Positions 38,645-47,419 of a DNA stretch of 64,000 nt are shown in pieces (the first letter of the stretch is position 1; each line of letters opens with the position of its first letter). The notes below the pieces were generated by a model. That model was not told the origin of the DNA. It saw nothing but the letters and a program-made list of their open reading frames with translations, and ran no database searches. This DNA is from Bacteroides oleiciplenus YIT 12058 (lineage in GTDB: Bacteria; Bacteroidota; Bacteroidia; Bacteroidales; Bacteroidaceae): assembly GCF_000315485.1 (NCBI RefSeq), contig NZ_JH992941.1, positions 1,206,107 through 1,270,106 of the forward strand, given 5' to 3'. The position numbers and the translations under genes are program-made.

Positions 38645-38701
38645 CTTAAGTTCAGTTCTGAAAAACTTTAAACAGGATTTTAGTATAAAAACAGCGACAG
38701 A

Positions 38702-39592
38702 ATGTATTTAAAGAGAGCAACAACTATTGATGAGCAAATTGCCATCTTGAGAAATCGAGGCATAATAATATCGAATGAAGAAAAAGCAAAAGAGAATTTG
38801 CTCGATATAGGTTATTTTCGTTTAGGGTTTTATTGTTTTCCATTCGAAAAGGATTATCCTTTAAAAGATAATAGAACTCATGTCTATAAGGAAAGAACTA
38901 TATTTGAAAATATAGTAGAGCTCTACTACTTTGATTATGATCTCAGGAATTTACTGATGAAGTATATAAATAGAATTGAGATTAATTTTCGAACCTACCT
39001 GACTTATTTTGTGTCCAATCAGTATAAGGACTCTCCAACATGGTTTGCTGATCCCGCTATAATGAATAATCAATATGCAAACTCTTTTGAATCCAAGGTA
39101 TATGATGATACTTTTAGGGCTACGCCTATTATCAAGCGGCATCATCAACATCATATTAATGATAAATTTGCACCAGCTTGGAAGACTATTGAGTTCATGA
39201 CTTTTGGGAGTATATTGAAGTTATACTCTAATCTAAAATCAGAAATTGTGAAAAGTCAGATAGCTAAATATTACGGGATAAAATCAGTTAATGTATTTCT
39301 AAATTATATGGAGACGATAAAAGTCATTAGGAATACTTGTGCACATGGTGGTGTTTTATTTGATATATCACTACCGCTTTCTATAAAGAACGGACCGGCT
39401 GGCATAATGGATAATAATCAAAAAAACAATTTGAAAGGAGCGATGTTGATAATCTCATATATCCTGAGGCAGATATCTGAGAATAGGGCCAATGAGATGG
39501 AAATGCAAATAAGGACTCTGCTTGATTCTACTAAAGGTATCCCCCCTGTAAATGATATCATTGACAGATGTTCGGGCTATAAAATTATTTAA
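38702..39592 (+). CDS. Abi-like (AbiD/AbiF, Abi_2) HEPN protein
   Basis: A 296-residue protein of the abortive-infection Abi_2 family. Family landmarks are the N-terminal TIDEQIAILRNRGIIISNEE, then LLDIGYFRLGFYCFPFE, DYDLRNLLMKYINRIEINFRTYLTYFV, seen as the long helix after 85, and PAWKTIEFMTFGSI. The C-terminal RNTCAHGG supplies an R-x4-H motif (Arg to His) as in HEPN ribonucleases. Members are phage-defence or growth-arrest proteins that probably cleave RNA. The gene is much more AT-rich than its neighbours, stands alone directly after tRNA-Gln, and has no antitoxin-like partner nearby. Transfer is likely. Family assignment is strong; the trigger and target are unknown. Confidence 0.88.
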   Translation: MYLKRATTIDEQIAILRNRGIIISNEEKAKENLLDIGYFRLGFYCFPFEKDYPLKDNRTHVYKERTIFENIVELYYFDYDLRNLLMKYINRIEINFRTYLTYFVSNQYKDSPTWFADPAIMNNQYANSFESKVYDDTFRATPIIKRHHQHHINDKFAPAWKTIEFMTFGSILKLYSNLKSEIVKSQIAKYYGIKSVNVFLNYMETIKVIRNTCAHGGVLFDISLPLSIKNGPAGIMDNNQKNNLKGAMLIISYILRQISENRANEMEMQIRTLLDSTKGIPPVNDIIDRCSGYKII

Positions 39593-39640
39593 GTAAAGTA
39601 ATTAATTTACTGGATTCATTGCACTTAATAATAAAATTCG

Positions 39641-39648
39641 TACTTTTG
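39641..39648 (+). promoter_or_regulatory. -7 box (TACTTTTG) of a candidate sRNA
   Basis: The box lies 19 nt after ATTG (39618-39621) and about 7 nt before the predicted RNA start. No open frame follows before the terminator. Confidence 0.6.
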
Positions 39649-39654
39649 CAACAT

Positions 39655-39740
39655 CAAAGTGCCCTTGTTGGCTATGTCCCAACATACTGCACTCTAAAAA
39701 AGAAAAGTGAAGTCCATCCCATGTCGGGTGGACTTTTTTG
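39655..39740 (+). ncRNA. Candidate small RNA, about 86 nt
   Basis: After the promoter box comes a stem-loop, AGTGC (39658-39662) with GCACT (39689-39693) and inner TGTTGG with CCAACA. An A-rich linker follows, then a terminator hairpin (GTCCATCC with GGGTGGAC, 39712-39733) with six Ts. There is no coding frame. It ends 170 bp before kduI, so it is either a free-standing sRNA or a terminated leader. The remaining part of this 318-bp gap holds only the kduI promoter. Confidence 0.6.
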
Positions 39741-39837
39741 TATTATTTTCTGTTAAAGATTCCCTCTTTTTCGTCCATTTGAACAATAATACTACATAAT
39801 TGGGACAAAAACACAATGTTTCTACGTTTTCTTTTGC

Positions 39838-39845
39838 TACATTTG
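39838..39845 (+). promoter_or_regulatory. -7 box (TACATTTG) of kduI
   Basis: This consensus box lies 66 bp before the kduI start. GTACGTAAACGAAG just downstream may hold an operator, but no clear palindrome is visible. Confidence 0.55.
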
Positions 39846-39910
39846 CATCGTGTACGTAAACGAAGTATGCCAATAACCGATTATTATAAACTTTAAAACG
39901 TAATAGGATT

Positions 39911-40753
39911 ATGAAAACGAACTATGAAATTCGCTATGCAGCGCATCCCGAAGATGCAAAAAGTTATGATACCAAACGCATCCGTCGTGATTTTCTTATC
40001 GAAAAAGTTTTCTCTGCTAACGAAGTAAATATGGTATATTCCATGTACGACCGTATGGTTGTGGGTGGTGCAATGCCCGTAGGCGAAGTGTTGAAACTGG
40101 AAGCTATTGATCCGTTGAAAGCTCCTTATTTCCTGACCCGTCGTGAAATGGGTATTTATAATGTAGGTGGTCCTGGTGTAGTGAAAGCCGGTGACGCTGT
40201 ATTCGAATTGGATTTTAAAGAAGCTCTCTACCTGGGTTCGGGCGATCGTGAAGTGACTTTTGAGAGCAAGGACGAAAAGAATCCTGCCAAGTTCTACTTC
40301 AACTCTCTGACTGCTCACCGCAACTATCCTGATAAGAAAGTGACGAAAGCTGATGCTGTAGTTGCTGAAATGGGTAGTCTGGAAGGCTCCAATCACCGTA
40401 ATATAAATAAGATGCTGGTAAATCAGGTATTGCCTACCTGCCAGTTGCAGATGGGTATGACGGAACTTGCTCCGGGCAGTGTATGGAATACAATGCCGGC
40501 ACATGTTCACAGCCGCCGTATGGAGGCATACTTCTACTTTGAAGTGCCCGCAGACCAGGCTGTTTGCCACTTCATGGGCGAAGTTGACGAAACCCGCCAC
40601 ATCTGGATGAAGGGCGACCAGGCAGTGTTGTCTCCTGAGTGGTCTATTCACTCTGCTGCCGCTACTCACAACTATACTTTCATCTGGGGTATGGGTGGCG
40701 AGAACCTTGACTATGGAGATCAGGACTTCTCTTTGATTACCGACCTGAAGTAA
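39911..40753 (+). CDS. kduI: 5-keto-4-deoxyuronate isomerase
   Basis: Converts 4-deoxy-L-threo-5-hexosulose uronate to 2-keto-3-deoxygluconate precursors during unsaturated uronate use. The 280-residue cupin protein has the family start NYEIRYAAHPEDAKSYDT, RREMGIYNVGGPG, and the metal-binding region MPAHVHSRRMEAYFYFEV (His residues in HVHSRRMEAY) with SIHSAAATHNYTFIWGMGGEN at the end. It is followed 70 bp on by kduD, the next enzyme of the pathway. Confidence 0.97.
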   Translation: MKTNYEIRYAAHPEDAKSYDTKRIRRDFLIEKVFSANEVNMVYSMYDRMVVGGAMPVGEVLKLEAIDPLKAPYFLTRREMGIYNVGGPGVVKAGDAVFELDFKEALYLGSGDREVTFESKDEKNPAKFYFNSLTAHRNYPDKKVTKADAVVAEMGSLEGSNHRNINKMLVNQVLPTCQLQMGMTELAPGSVWNTMPAHVHSRRMEAYFYFEVPADQAVCHFMGEVDETRHIWMKGDQAVLSPEWSIHSAAATHNYTFIWGMGGENLDYGDQDFSLITDLK

Positions 40754-40823
40754 TATTGAGTACACCGCGAATCTGAATCGTAATTAAGAAACAAGTAATT
40801 ATTAAACCTAAGTAAATAAATTT

Positions 40824-41615
40824 ATGGTAAACTTTTCATTAGAAGGCAAAGTAGCACTCGTAACCGGTGCTTCTTACGGAATTGGTTTTGCTTTGGCAAC
40901 TGCTTATGCGCAAGCCGGTGCAAAAATCGTGTTCAATGACATCAAACAAGAATTGGTGGACAAAGGTATGGCTGCTTATAAAGCTGAAGGTATCGAAGCT
41001 AAGGGTTATGTATGCGACGTAACAAACGAAGACCAGGTGAACGCTATGGTTGCTCAGATTGAGAAAGAAGTAGGCGTGATTGACATCCTGGTGAACAATG
41101 CAGGTATCATCAAACGTATCCCGATGCACGAAATGAAGGCTTCTGAATTCCGTCAGGTAATTGACGTTGACTTGAACGCTCCGTTCATCGTATCAAAAGC
41201 TGTTATTCCTTCTATGATGAAGAAAGGCCACGGCAAGATTATCAACATCTGCTCTATGATGAGTGAATTGGGTCGTGAAACCGTATCTGCTTATGCTGCT
41301 GCCAAGGGTGGATTGAAGATGCTGACTCGTAACATTGCTTCTGAGTATGGTGAATATAACATCCAGTGTAATGGTATCGGCCCGGGTTACATCGCTACTC
41401 CGCAGACTGCACCGCTTCGCGAACCGCAAGCTGACGGTTCTCGCCATCCGTTCGATGCATTCATCGTTGCCAAGACTCCGGCTGCACGTTGGGGTACTCC
41501 TGAAGACTTGATGGGCCCTGCCGTATTCCTGGCTTCCGACGCTTCTGACTTCGTTAATGGTCACGTGCTCTACGTGGACGGTGGTATCCTGGCTTACATC
41601 GGTAAACAGCCTTAA
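40824..41615 (+). CDS. kduD: 2-keto-3-deoxygluconate-type oxidoreductase (gluconate 5-dehydrogenase family)
   Basis: A 263-residue short-chain dehydrogenase that interconverts 2,5-diketo-3-deoxygluconate and 2-keto-3-deoxygluconate. The nucleotide motif is TGASYGIGFALA at about 14-25. NNAG occurs as LVNNAGIIKR, the catalytic Ser lies in INICSMMSELG, and the YxxxK pair is in SAYAAAKGG. The C-terminus DASDFVNGHVLYVDGG is typical. It pairs with kduI, and a heptamer palindromic element follows its stop. Confidence 0.94.
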   Translation: MVNFSLEGKVALVTGASYGIGFALATAYAQAGAKIVFNDIKQELVDKGMAAYKAEGIEAKGYVCDVTNEDQVNAMVAQIEKEVGVIDILVNNAGIIKRIPMHEMKASEFRQVIDVDLNAPFIVSKAVIPSMMKKGHGKIINICSMMSELGRETVSAYAAAKGGLKMLTRNIASEYGEYNIQCNGIGPGYIATPQTAPLREPQADGSRHPFDAFIVAKTPAARWGTPEDLMGPAVFLASDASDFVNGHVLYVDGGILAYIGKQP

Positions 41616-41625
41616 TAAAGAAATA

Positions 41626-41706
41626 AATGGAAAATGGATAATGGATAGTTGAGAATATCAGTTATCCATTTTCTGTTTTCCACTCTCTATATTCTCCATT
41701 CTCAAA
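41626..41706. repeat. Heptamer palindromic element, copy 2 (AAATGGA type)
   Basis: ATGGA recurs at 41628, 41635 and 41642, exactly 7 bp apart. The complementary arm has TTATCCA, TTTTCCA and TCCATTC units. It lies 11 bp after the kduD stop and fills the gap before the DUF4861 gene. Its arms are less regular than those of the other copies. Confidence 0.65.
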
Positions 41707-41733
41707 ATGTCAATTATCAATTGATTAAGCAAT

Positions 41734-42978
41734 ATGAAAAAGTTATTCCTTTTAGTGGCAACAGTTTTATTCTGTTTTGCCTGCACTAACACGAAGGATG
41801 TAGTTACCGTAACGGTAAGCAATCCTTTGGCAATGGAGCGTCCCAACGAAATAGTCGAAGTGGCTATGGACGACATCGCTAACCAACTGAAGCTGGCTGA
41901 CACAGCCCAGATTGTGGTTCTGAATGCTGACGGACAACAAGTTCCTTATCAGATTACGTACGATGAAAAGGTGATCTTCCCTGCGAGCGTGGCAGCCAAC
42001 GGTACAGCTACTTACACCATCCAGGCAGGCACTCCTGAGGCTTTTGCGGTAAAGACCTGCGGCAGATACTATCCTGAACGTGTGGACGACGTGGCTTGGG
42101 AGAATGACCTGGTTGCTTTCCGCACTTATGGTCCGGCTTTGCAGAAGACGGGCGAGCGTGCTTTCGGATATGATGTATGGACGAAGTACAACACAACTGA
42201 ACCGGTTGTAGAAGCTCGTTATGCAGGCGAATTGAATCCTGAAACTAAAGCTAAGATTGCTGAATTGAAGAAGACTGACCCGAAGGCTGCACAGGAATTG
42301 TATAAGTCTGTTTCTTATCATGTAGACCACGGAAACGGTCTGGACTGCTACAAGGTAGGTCCTACACTGGGTGGTGGTACTGCTGCTTTAATGCCCGACG
42401 GTGAAATCGTTTATCCGTATTGCTATGCAACGCAGGATATTCTGGATAATGGCCCGTTGCGTTTCACTGTGAAGCTGGTTTATAATCCGTTGAACATCAA
42501 AGGTGACTCTACGGTTATCGAAACACGTGTCATCACGCTGGATGCAGGTTCTCACCTGAACAAGACTGTTGTGGCTTATGATAATCTGAAAGAGACTACT
42601 CCGGTGGCTGCCGGTATCGTGTTGCACGAACCGGATGGTGCTGTAGTGGCTGATGCTGCTAACGGTTACATCACTTACGTAGACCCTACGGATAATGTGA
42701 ACAACAATAATGGTAAGATCTTCGTAGGTGCTGCTTTCCCCGCTACGGTGAAGGAAGCCAAGTCTCTGCTCTTCCCTGAAAAGGAAAAGAACGAACTGCG
42801 CGGTGGTGCCGATGGTCACGTATTGGCTATCAGCGACTATGAGCCGGGTGCAGAGTATGTTTATTACTGGGGTGCTGCCTGGGACAAGGCTGACATCAAG
42901 ACTCCGGAAGCATGGAATGAATATATGGCAAACTATGCTCAGAAGGTACGCAATCCGCTGACGGTTACGGTGAAGTAA
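41734..42978 (+). CDS. DUF4861 lipoprotein linked to uronate utilisation
   Basis: A 414-residue exported lipoprotein (lipobox LFCFAC). DUF4861 proteins regularly accompany kduI and kduD in Bacteroidota. The fold looks like an all-beta aldose-epimerase or lyase-like sandwich: TVTVSNPLAMERPNEIVEV at the start, VPYQITYDEKVIFPASV, LVAFRTYGPAL, VDHGNGLDCYKVGPTLGGG and a conserved end EYVYYWGAAWDKADI. A role in handling uronic acid sugars outside the cytoplasm is likely but not shown. It is the last gene of the kdu group; two GC-rich hairpins follow. Confidence 0.82.
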   Translation: MKKLFLLVATVLFCFACTNTKDVVTVTVSNPLAMERPNEIVEVAMDDIANQLKLADTAQIVVLNADGQQVPYQITYDEKVIFPASVAANGTATYTIQAGTPEAFAVKTCGRYYPERVDDVAWENDLVAFRTYGPALQKTGERAFGYDVWTKYNTTEPVVEARYAGELNPETKAKIAELKKTDPKAAQELYKSVSYHVDHGNGLDCYKVGPTLGGGTAALMPDGEIVYPYCYATQDILDNGPLRFTVKLVYNPLNIKGDSTVIETRVITLDAGSHLNKTVVAYDNLKETTPVAAGIVLHEPDGAVVADAANGYITYVDPTDNVNNNNGKIFVGAAFPATVKEAKSLLFPEKEKNELRGGADGHVLAISDYEPGAEYVYYWGAAWDKADIKTPEAWNEYMANYAQKVRNPLTVTVK

Positions 42979-43000
42979 ACTTCGATTAGATAAACTATAG

Positions 43001-43023
43001 TTCGCCCGGTGTATCCGGGCGAA
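43001..43023. terminator. GC-rich hairpin after the DUF4861 gene
   Basis: TTCGCCCGG pairs with CCGGGCGAA across a short loop, 22 bp after the stop. No T tract follows; it may end the transcript together with the second hairpin at 43030. Confidence 0.55.
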
Positions 43024-43029
43024 TAATGA

Positions 43030-43070
43030 TTCGCCCCTACAAGTTCCACGACAGAGCTTGTAGGGGCGAA
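43030..43070. repeat. Inverted repeat TTCGCCCCTACAAG with 13-nt loop
   Basis: A perfect 14-bp stem is followed by AATATTTTAT on the plus side. The arm (CGCCCCTACA / TGTAGGGGCG) resembles a short palindromic repeat seen in many bacterial genomes, so it may be a repetitive extragenic element that also works as a terminator. Confidence 0.6.
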
Positions 43071-43123
43071 AATATTTTATCCGCTTTCGTGCGGCGTTTC
43101 TGGATGTAGCTTCTTCTGATTGT

Positions 43124-43738
43124 TTACAATAACTTGAACTCGTATCCTTCCTCTTTCAGGAAATCGAGTGCCCGTGGCAATGCATATTGCAGGTTACCGT
43201 TATTCCAGGACTTCAGCGAGTCGTGGAAAGTGATAATGGAACCGTTTCGTGCATATCGCATCACGTTGGCAAGTACCTGCGGACCCCGTAGCTTTTTACT
43301 GTAATCACGTGTCACCAAATCCCACATTACTATCTTATAATGCCGTTTCAGGGTGAAATACTGTCCCCAGCGCATGTGTCCGTGTGGTGGACGGAAGAGA
43401 TCGGTTTTCATCACTTCATTCGCCTTGTCCGTATTGGCAAGGTAGTTGTCGGACAGATACTCGAATCCGCGGATATGATTGAACGTGTGGTTGCCGATGC
43501 GGTGTCCGCCATCTACTACCATTTGATATATATCGGGATGCTTGCGTATATTGTCTCCCACCATGAAGAAGGTGGCTTTAATGTTGTGTTTATCCAATAA
43601 TTCGAGTACCCACGGTGTTACTTCGGGGATGGGGCCATCGTCAAAAGTCAGGTAAACGGCTTTCTCATTCGGGTCCATTCGCCAGATTGCACCGGGATAT
43701 AGCTTTCGGACAAACTCGGGAGGCTGTTCTATAAACAC
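43124..43738 (-). CDS. Polysaccharide deacetylase (CE4/NodB family)
   Basis: A 204-residue metal-dependent deacetylase. NodB motifs: VYLTFDDGPIPE (catalytic base Asp and metal Asp) at about 28-39, GHRIGNHTFNH (metal His-x3-His), LFRPPHGH, and late WDLVTRDY and IITFHDSL. No signal peptide is visible, and the protein starts close to the domain. It would deacetylate cell-wall or surface N-acetyl sugars. It is transcribed with or after the DUF2723 gene, with a heptamer element in between. Confidence 0.92.
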   Translation of the reverse strand: MFIEQPPEFVRKLYPGAIWRMDPNEKAVYLTFDDGPIPEVTPWVLELLDKHNIKATFFMVGDNIRKHPDIYQMVVDGGHRIGNHTFNHIRGFEYLSDNYLANTDKANEVMKTDLFRPPHGHMRWGQYFTLKRHYKIVMWDLVTRDYSKKLRGPQVLANVMRYARNGSIITFHDSLKSWNNGNLQYALPRALDFLKEEGYEFKLL

Positions 43739-43743
43739 GGTTA

Positions 43744-43865
43744 TTAGTGATTAACGATTAGTGATAAGTGATTAGTAGTTAGCGGTTAGTGATAAACGAT
43801 TAGCGGTTAGTGTGCGATGTTACGGCACAACCGTTAATCACTTATCACTAACCGCTAATCACTTT
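43744..43865. repeat. Heptamer palindromic element, copy 3 (TTAGTGA type, longest array)
   Basis: Ten consecutive heptamers run from 43744 (TTAGTGA, TTAACGA, TTAGTGA, TAAGTGA, TTAGTAG, TTAGCGG, TTAGTGA, TAAACGA, TTAGCGG, TTAGTGT). A 17-nt loop follows, then five complementary heptamers (CCGTTAA, TCACTTA, TCACTAA, CCGCTAA, TCACTTT). The right end overlaps the DUF2723 stop codon at 43864-43866. Confidence 0.92.
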
Positions 43866-46800
43866 ATTTCATGCGGTCAACACACATTTGATACAATTCG
43901 TTCAGCTTGTCATCATACACTGGAGCCAGTTCAGATTTATACTTCTGCATGAGCTTCACTTCTGAACTGAGGATAGGCAGATGATAATCTACGACTTCAC
44001 GGCTGGACAGGGCAAAGCGTTTATCGTCCAGACTCAGATACCAGGTGATGTATTCCACAGCCTTGTCGGCGAGTGCAGTCATGATGCTGTCTGCTTTCTC
44101 TATCTCACCCAACTGATAGTAGGATTCTGCCATTTGCACAGCGCCATTCTGCCAGTCATAAGGCACGTTGTAGGCAGGAATCATCTTCTCTGCATAGTCC
44201 AGTGCAGCCTTCGCTTTGTCCTTCTTGCCTTCGCGTATCAACTGACCGACGAGTTGCGAGAAGATGCGGCGGTGAGAGTAACACATGCGCATGGCGTTTT
44301 CATCAATGTAGATGCCTGGTTTGTCGATACCGCCGAACTTGAACTTGTTCATCAGGTTGTCGTACATCTTTTCGCTGTCCAGTTTGACACCGGTTTTCTC
44401 GGCATCGAACGGAGTGAAGCGGTAAGTCAGACCTTCCTGAATAAAGTGGTTGCCCATGTTGAGGTGGTTCTCCGGACCTACGCTGACAGCCATATAGATG
44501 GGACGTTCCCAGTTGGCTTCCGCCAGCATTTCAAGCATCATCAGTTCACTCTTGTAGAGGGCACGTTTGCCTTTCAGTGAGATGTGCATGTAGTCGGGGA
44601 TGCTGTCGCCCGGTATCATCATACCGCTGCGGCGTACGGCTTCCTTATCCACTTTCATCACGATGCTGTCCGTAGGAATCACCTTGAGGTCTTCGTTCTT
44701 GCTGCGCACCCAGTATTTCAGGATGTTCTGCAACTCATACGGGTTCTCTCCGAACTCTTTCTTCACATTAATCAGCGATTCGGGATTGCCGTTCAAAGCC
44801 TGCTTTTCGGCTTCGGCATAGAGGGCGTCGATGCTCTTCTTATAATCGGGCTGTATGGCGATGTATTCGTTTGTTCCTTCCACGTACTCCATACGGTCCC
44901 AGGTGATGGGCAGCGACGGAGAGTCGTAGGCGGGACGCTTCATCTGGTCGATGTACCAGTCCGTTTGCAGGTAACTGAGGTTACAAGTACGGGCATCGGT
45001 GCGGAAACCTTCCGTCTCCTGGTTGTACCACAAGGGGAATGTATCGTTGTCACCATTAGTAAAGATAACCGGATTACCCGTCTCTTGCAGGGACATCAGG
45101 TAGTTCTGGCCGAAGTCGCGTGCCAGATAGCGGTCGCTGCGGTCGTGGTCGTCCCACGTTTGGCTTGCCATTTGTATGGGGACAAGGAGGCATAGAGCCG
45201 ACACAAGGGTTGCAGCCGGAAGCTCCTTCATCTTGGCATAGTGCTGCAACAGGCGGATGATGCCTGCCACACCCATACCTATCCAAATGGCGAAGGCATA
45301 GAACGACCCTGCATATGCATAGTCACGTTCGCGCGGCTGACTTGGGGTTTGGTTCAGGTAGAGCACGATGGCGATACCCGTCATGAAGAACAGGAAGAAC
45401 ACTACCCAGAATTGCTGGATACCCTTCTGTCCACGGTATGCCTGCCACAACAGACCGATGATACCGAGCAGCAGAGGCAGACAGTAGAAGACGTTGTGTC
45501 CCTTGTTGTTCTGTAATTCCTGTGGCAACAAGCTCTGGTCGCCTACCAACCAGTTGTCGATGAATGGGATACCTGTAATCCAGTTACCGTGTTCTATCTC
45601 TCCGCTACCTTGCAGGTCGTTTTGGCGTCCGGCGAAGTTCCACATGAAGTAGCGCCAGTACATCCAGTTGAGCTGGTAGGAGAAGAAGAACTTGATGTTT
45701 TCCCATTGCGTAGGCATGTTCACCATCACCATTTGTCCACACTGGTCATAGGGGATGTCGTTGCCGACGATATCTACCCAAGCTTGATATTCCCTGGCAT
45801 GCTGGCTGCTGTACATACGCGGGAAAAGCATATTCTGAGCGTATTCGTATTCGATACGTCCGGGGATTTCGATGTAGCTGTCCTTTTCGTCGGGAGTAGC
45901 TTTTTCTTTGCGGATGAATTTGGTTCCGTTGTAGGAGATGCGCGGTTCGCAATAACCGTCTTTCACGTCGAGGGCAACTTTGGAAGAGAATGCCTGTCCG
46001 TAGAAGAGCGGGCGGGTGCCATATTGTTCACGTCCCAGATATTCGCCCAGTGTGAAGATGTCTTCGGGGGAGTTCTGGTCCATTGGCGTGTTGGCAACAG
46101 AGCGGATAACGATGATGGCGTAAGAAGAATATCCGATGACAATCATCATGGTGCACAACAGGGCCGTGTTCATGGTGCGTGCGGAGATGCGGTATTTCTC
46201 TTTCATCTTTGCCTGCATGTTCGGGCTGAGGTAGAAGAACAGGAAAGCGATAACCACGATGCCAATCATTACGGCGCTTGCTCCGTGACCATAGAACGGG
46301 ATACCTAGCAGGGCGATAGTCAGCACGAAGGAGATAGCCATACGCATTTTGTTCTTCTCCGTGTAGCTCTCGTATATACCCCAGATGATGGAGGCTGCCA
46401 GTACGAGGATGTATACCATCACACCACTGTTGAAGGACATTCCCAGTGTGTTCACGAAGAACAGTTCGAACCAGCCGCCCACCTTCACAATACCCGGCAC
46501 CATGCCGTAGAGTACCACAGCTACCAGAATACCGGAAGCCAGCAATGCCAGTAACGAGCCTTTTGCATTTGCATTGGGCACTTTCTTATAGTAGTAAACC
46601 AGTACGATGGCGGGCAGACAAAGCAAGTTCAGCAAGTGAACGCCGATACTGAGTCCCGTGAGGTAAGCAATGAGGATGAGCCAACGGTCGCTGTGCGGTT
46701 CGTCCGCCACATCTTCCCATTTCAGTATCAGCCAGAATACAACGGCGGTGAACAGTGAAGAGAAAGCATAAACTTCACCTTCTACGGCACTGAACCAGAA

Positions 46801-47208
46801 TGTATCGCTGAACGTATAGGCCAATGCACCTACCAGACCACTACCCATAACGGTAATCAATTGTCCTTTGGTGATATTGTTTTCGTCCGTAATGACGAGT
46901 TTGCGCACCAGATGTGTGATGCTCCAGAAGAGGAACAGGATACAAGCGCCACTCATCAGTGCACTCATATAGTTCACCATTTTGGCTACGGTGCTGGCAT
47001 CTGAGGCGAATTGTGAGAACAGGTTAGCTACCAACATGAAGAAAGGTGCTCCGGGCGGGTGTCCTACTTCCAATTTATAGCCGGTAGTGATGAACTCCGG
47101 GCAGTCCCAAAAACTTGCAGTCGGTTCTATGGTCATGCAGTAGACCGTGGCTGCAATGATGAAAGTAATCCAACCCACGAGGTTGTTTACGGTTCTGTAC
47201 TGTTTCAT
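43864..47208 (-). CDS. DUF2723 multi-pass membrane protein (protein O-mannosyltransferase-like)
   Basis: A 1114-residue inner-membrane protein. The N-terminal 550 residues hold about 12 hydrophobic helices. The family signature near the start (TIEPTASFWDCPEFITTGYKL, then GHPPGAPFFMLVANLF) has an acidic loop like that of GT-C glycosyltransferases. The rest is a soluble domain with TPR-like helices (KKDKAKAALDYAEKMIPAYN, AESYYQLGEIEKADSIM). DUF2723 is related to eukaryotic TMEM260, an O-mannosyltransferase, so protein O-glycosylation in the periplasm is a reasonable inference. Long single-gene unit with a TATATTTG box at 47267-47274 on the minus strand. Confidence 0.88.
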   Translation of the reverse strand: MKQYRTVNNLVGWITFIIAATVYCMTIEPTASFWDCPEFITTGYKLEVGHPPGAPFFMLVANLFSQFASDASTVAKMVNYMSALMSGACILFLFWSITHLVRKLVITDENNITKGQLITVMGSGLVGALAYTFSDTFWFSAVEGEVYAFSSLFTAVVFWLILKWEDVADEPHSDRWLILIAYLTGLSIGVHLLNLLCLPAIVLVYYYKKVPNANAKGSLLALLASGILVAVVLYGMVPGIVKVGGWFELFFVNTLGMSFNSGVMVYILVLAASIIWGIYESYTEKNKMRMAISFVLTIALLGIPFYGHGASAVMIGIVVIAFLFFYLSPNMQAKMKEKYRISARTMNTALLCTMMIVIGYSSYAIIVIRSVANTPMDQNSPEDIFTLGEYLGREQYGTRPLFYGQAFSSKVALDVKDGYCEPRISYNGTKFIRKEKATPDEKDSYIEIPGRIEYEYAQNMLFPRMYSSQHAREYQAWVDIVGNDIPYDQCGQMVMVNMPTQWENIKFFFSYQLNWMYWRYFMWNFAGRQNDLQGSGEIEHGNWITGIPFIDNWLVGDQSLLPQELQNNKGHNVFYCLPLLLGIIGLLWQAYRGQKGIQQFWVVFFLFFMTGIAIVLYLNQTPSQPRERDYAYAGSFYAFAIWIGMGVAGIIRLLQHYAKMKELPAATLVSALCLLVPIQMASQTWDDHDRSDRYLARDFGQNYLMSLQETGNPVIFTNGDNDTFPLWYNQETEGFRTDARTCNLSYLQTDWYIDQMKRPAYDSPSLPITWDRMEYVEGTNEYIAIQPDYKKSIDALYAEAEKQALNGNPESLINVKKEFGENPYELQNILKYWVRSKNEDLKVIPTDSIVMKVDKEAVRRSGMMIPGDSIPDYMHISLKGKRALYKSELMMLEMLAEANWERPIYMAVSVGPENHLNMGNHFIQEGLTYRFTPFDAEKTGVKLDSEKMYDNLMNKFKFGGIDKPGIYIDENAMRMCYSHRRIFSQLVGQLIREGKKDKAKAALDYAEKMIPAYNVPYDWQNGAVQMAESYYQLGEIEKADSIMTALADKAVEYITWYLSLDDKRFALSSREVVDYHLPILSSEVKLMQKYKSELAPVYDDKLNELYQMCVDRMK

Positions 47209-47419
47209 TCGGAAATAATTCGTTATGTTTTTAAGTTATAGCTCTGTATTTTAGCGTATACGGGCGCAAATATAGTGATTTAACTGCTAAAACTGTGGCG
47301 GTAAAGGGTATTTATTAGGATAGGTTAAAATATATACATTGATTTTTTGTAGAGAAACTCGTAATTCTTTGTGATATAATCTTTATTTTTGCATATAATT
47401 TTTAATAGATAGTACACTT

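Noticed and set aside
38450..38671. 73-residue open frame
   Set aside because: It runs through tRNA-Gln and its terminator.
38512..39592. Integrated island at tRNA-Gln
   Set aside because: No integrase, and I find no second copy of the tRNA 3' end downstream; only the Abi gene looks foreign.
45589..46308. 239-residue antisense open frame
   Set aside because: It lies fully inside the DUF2723 gene on the other strand and has no promoter or domain.
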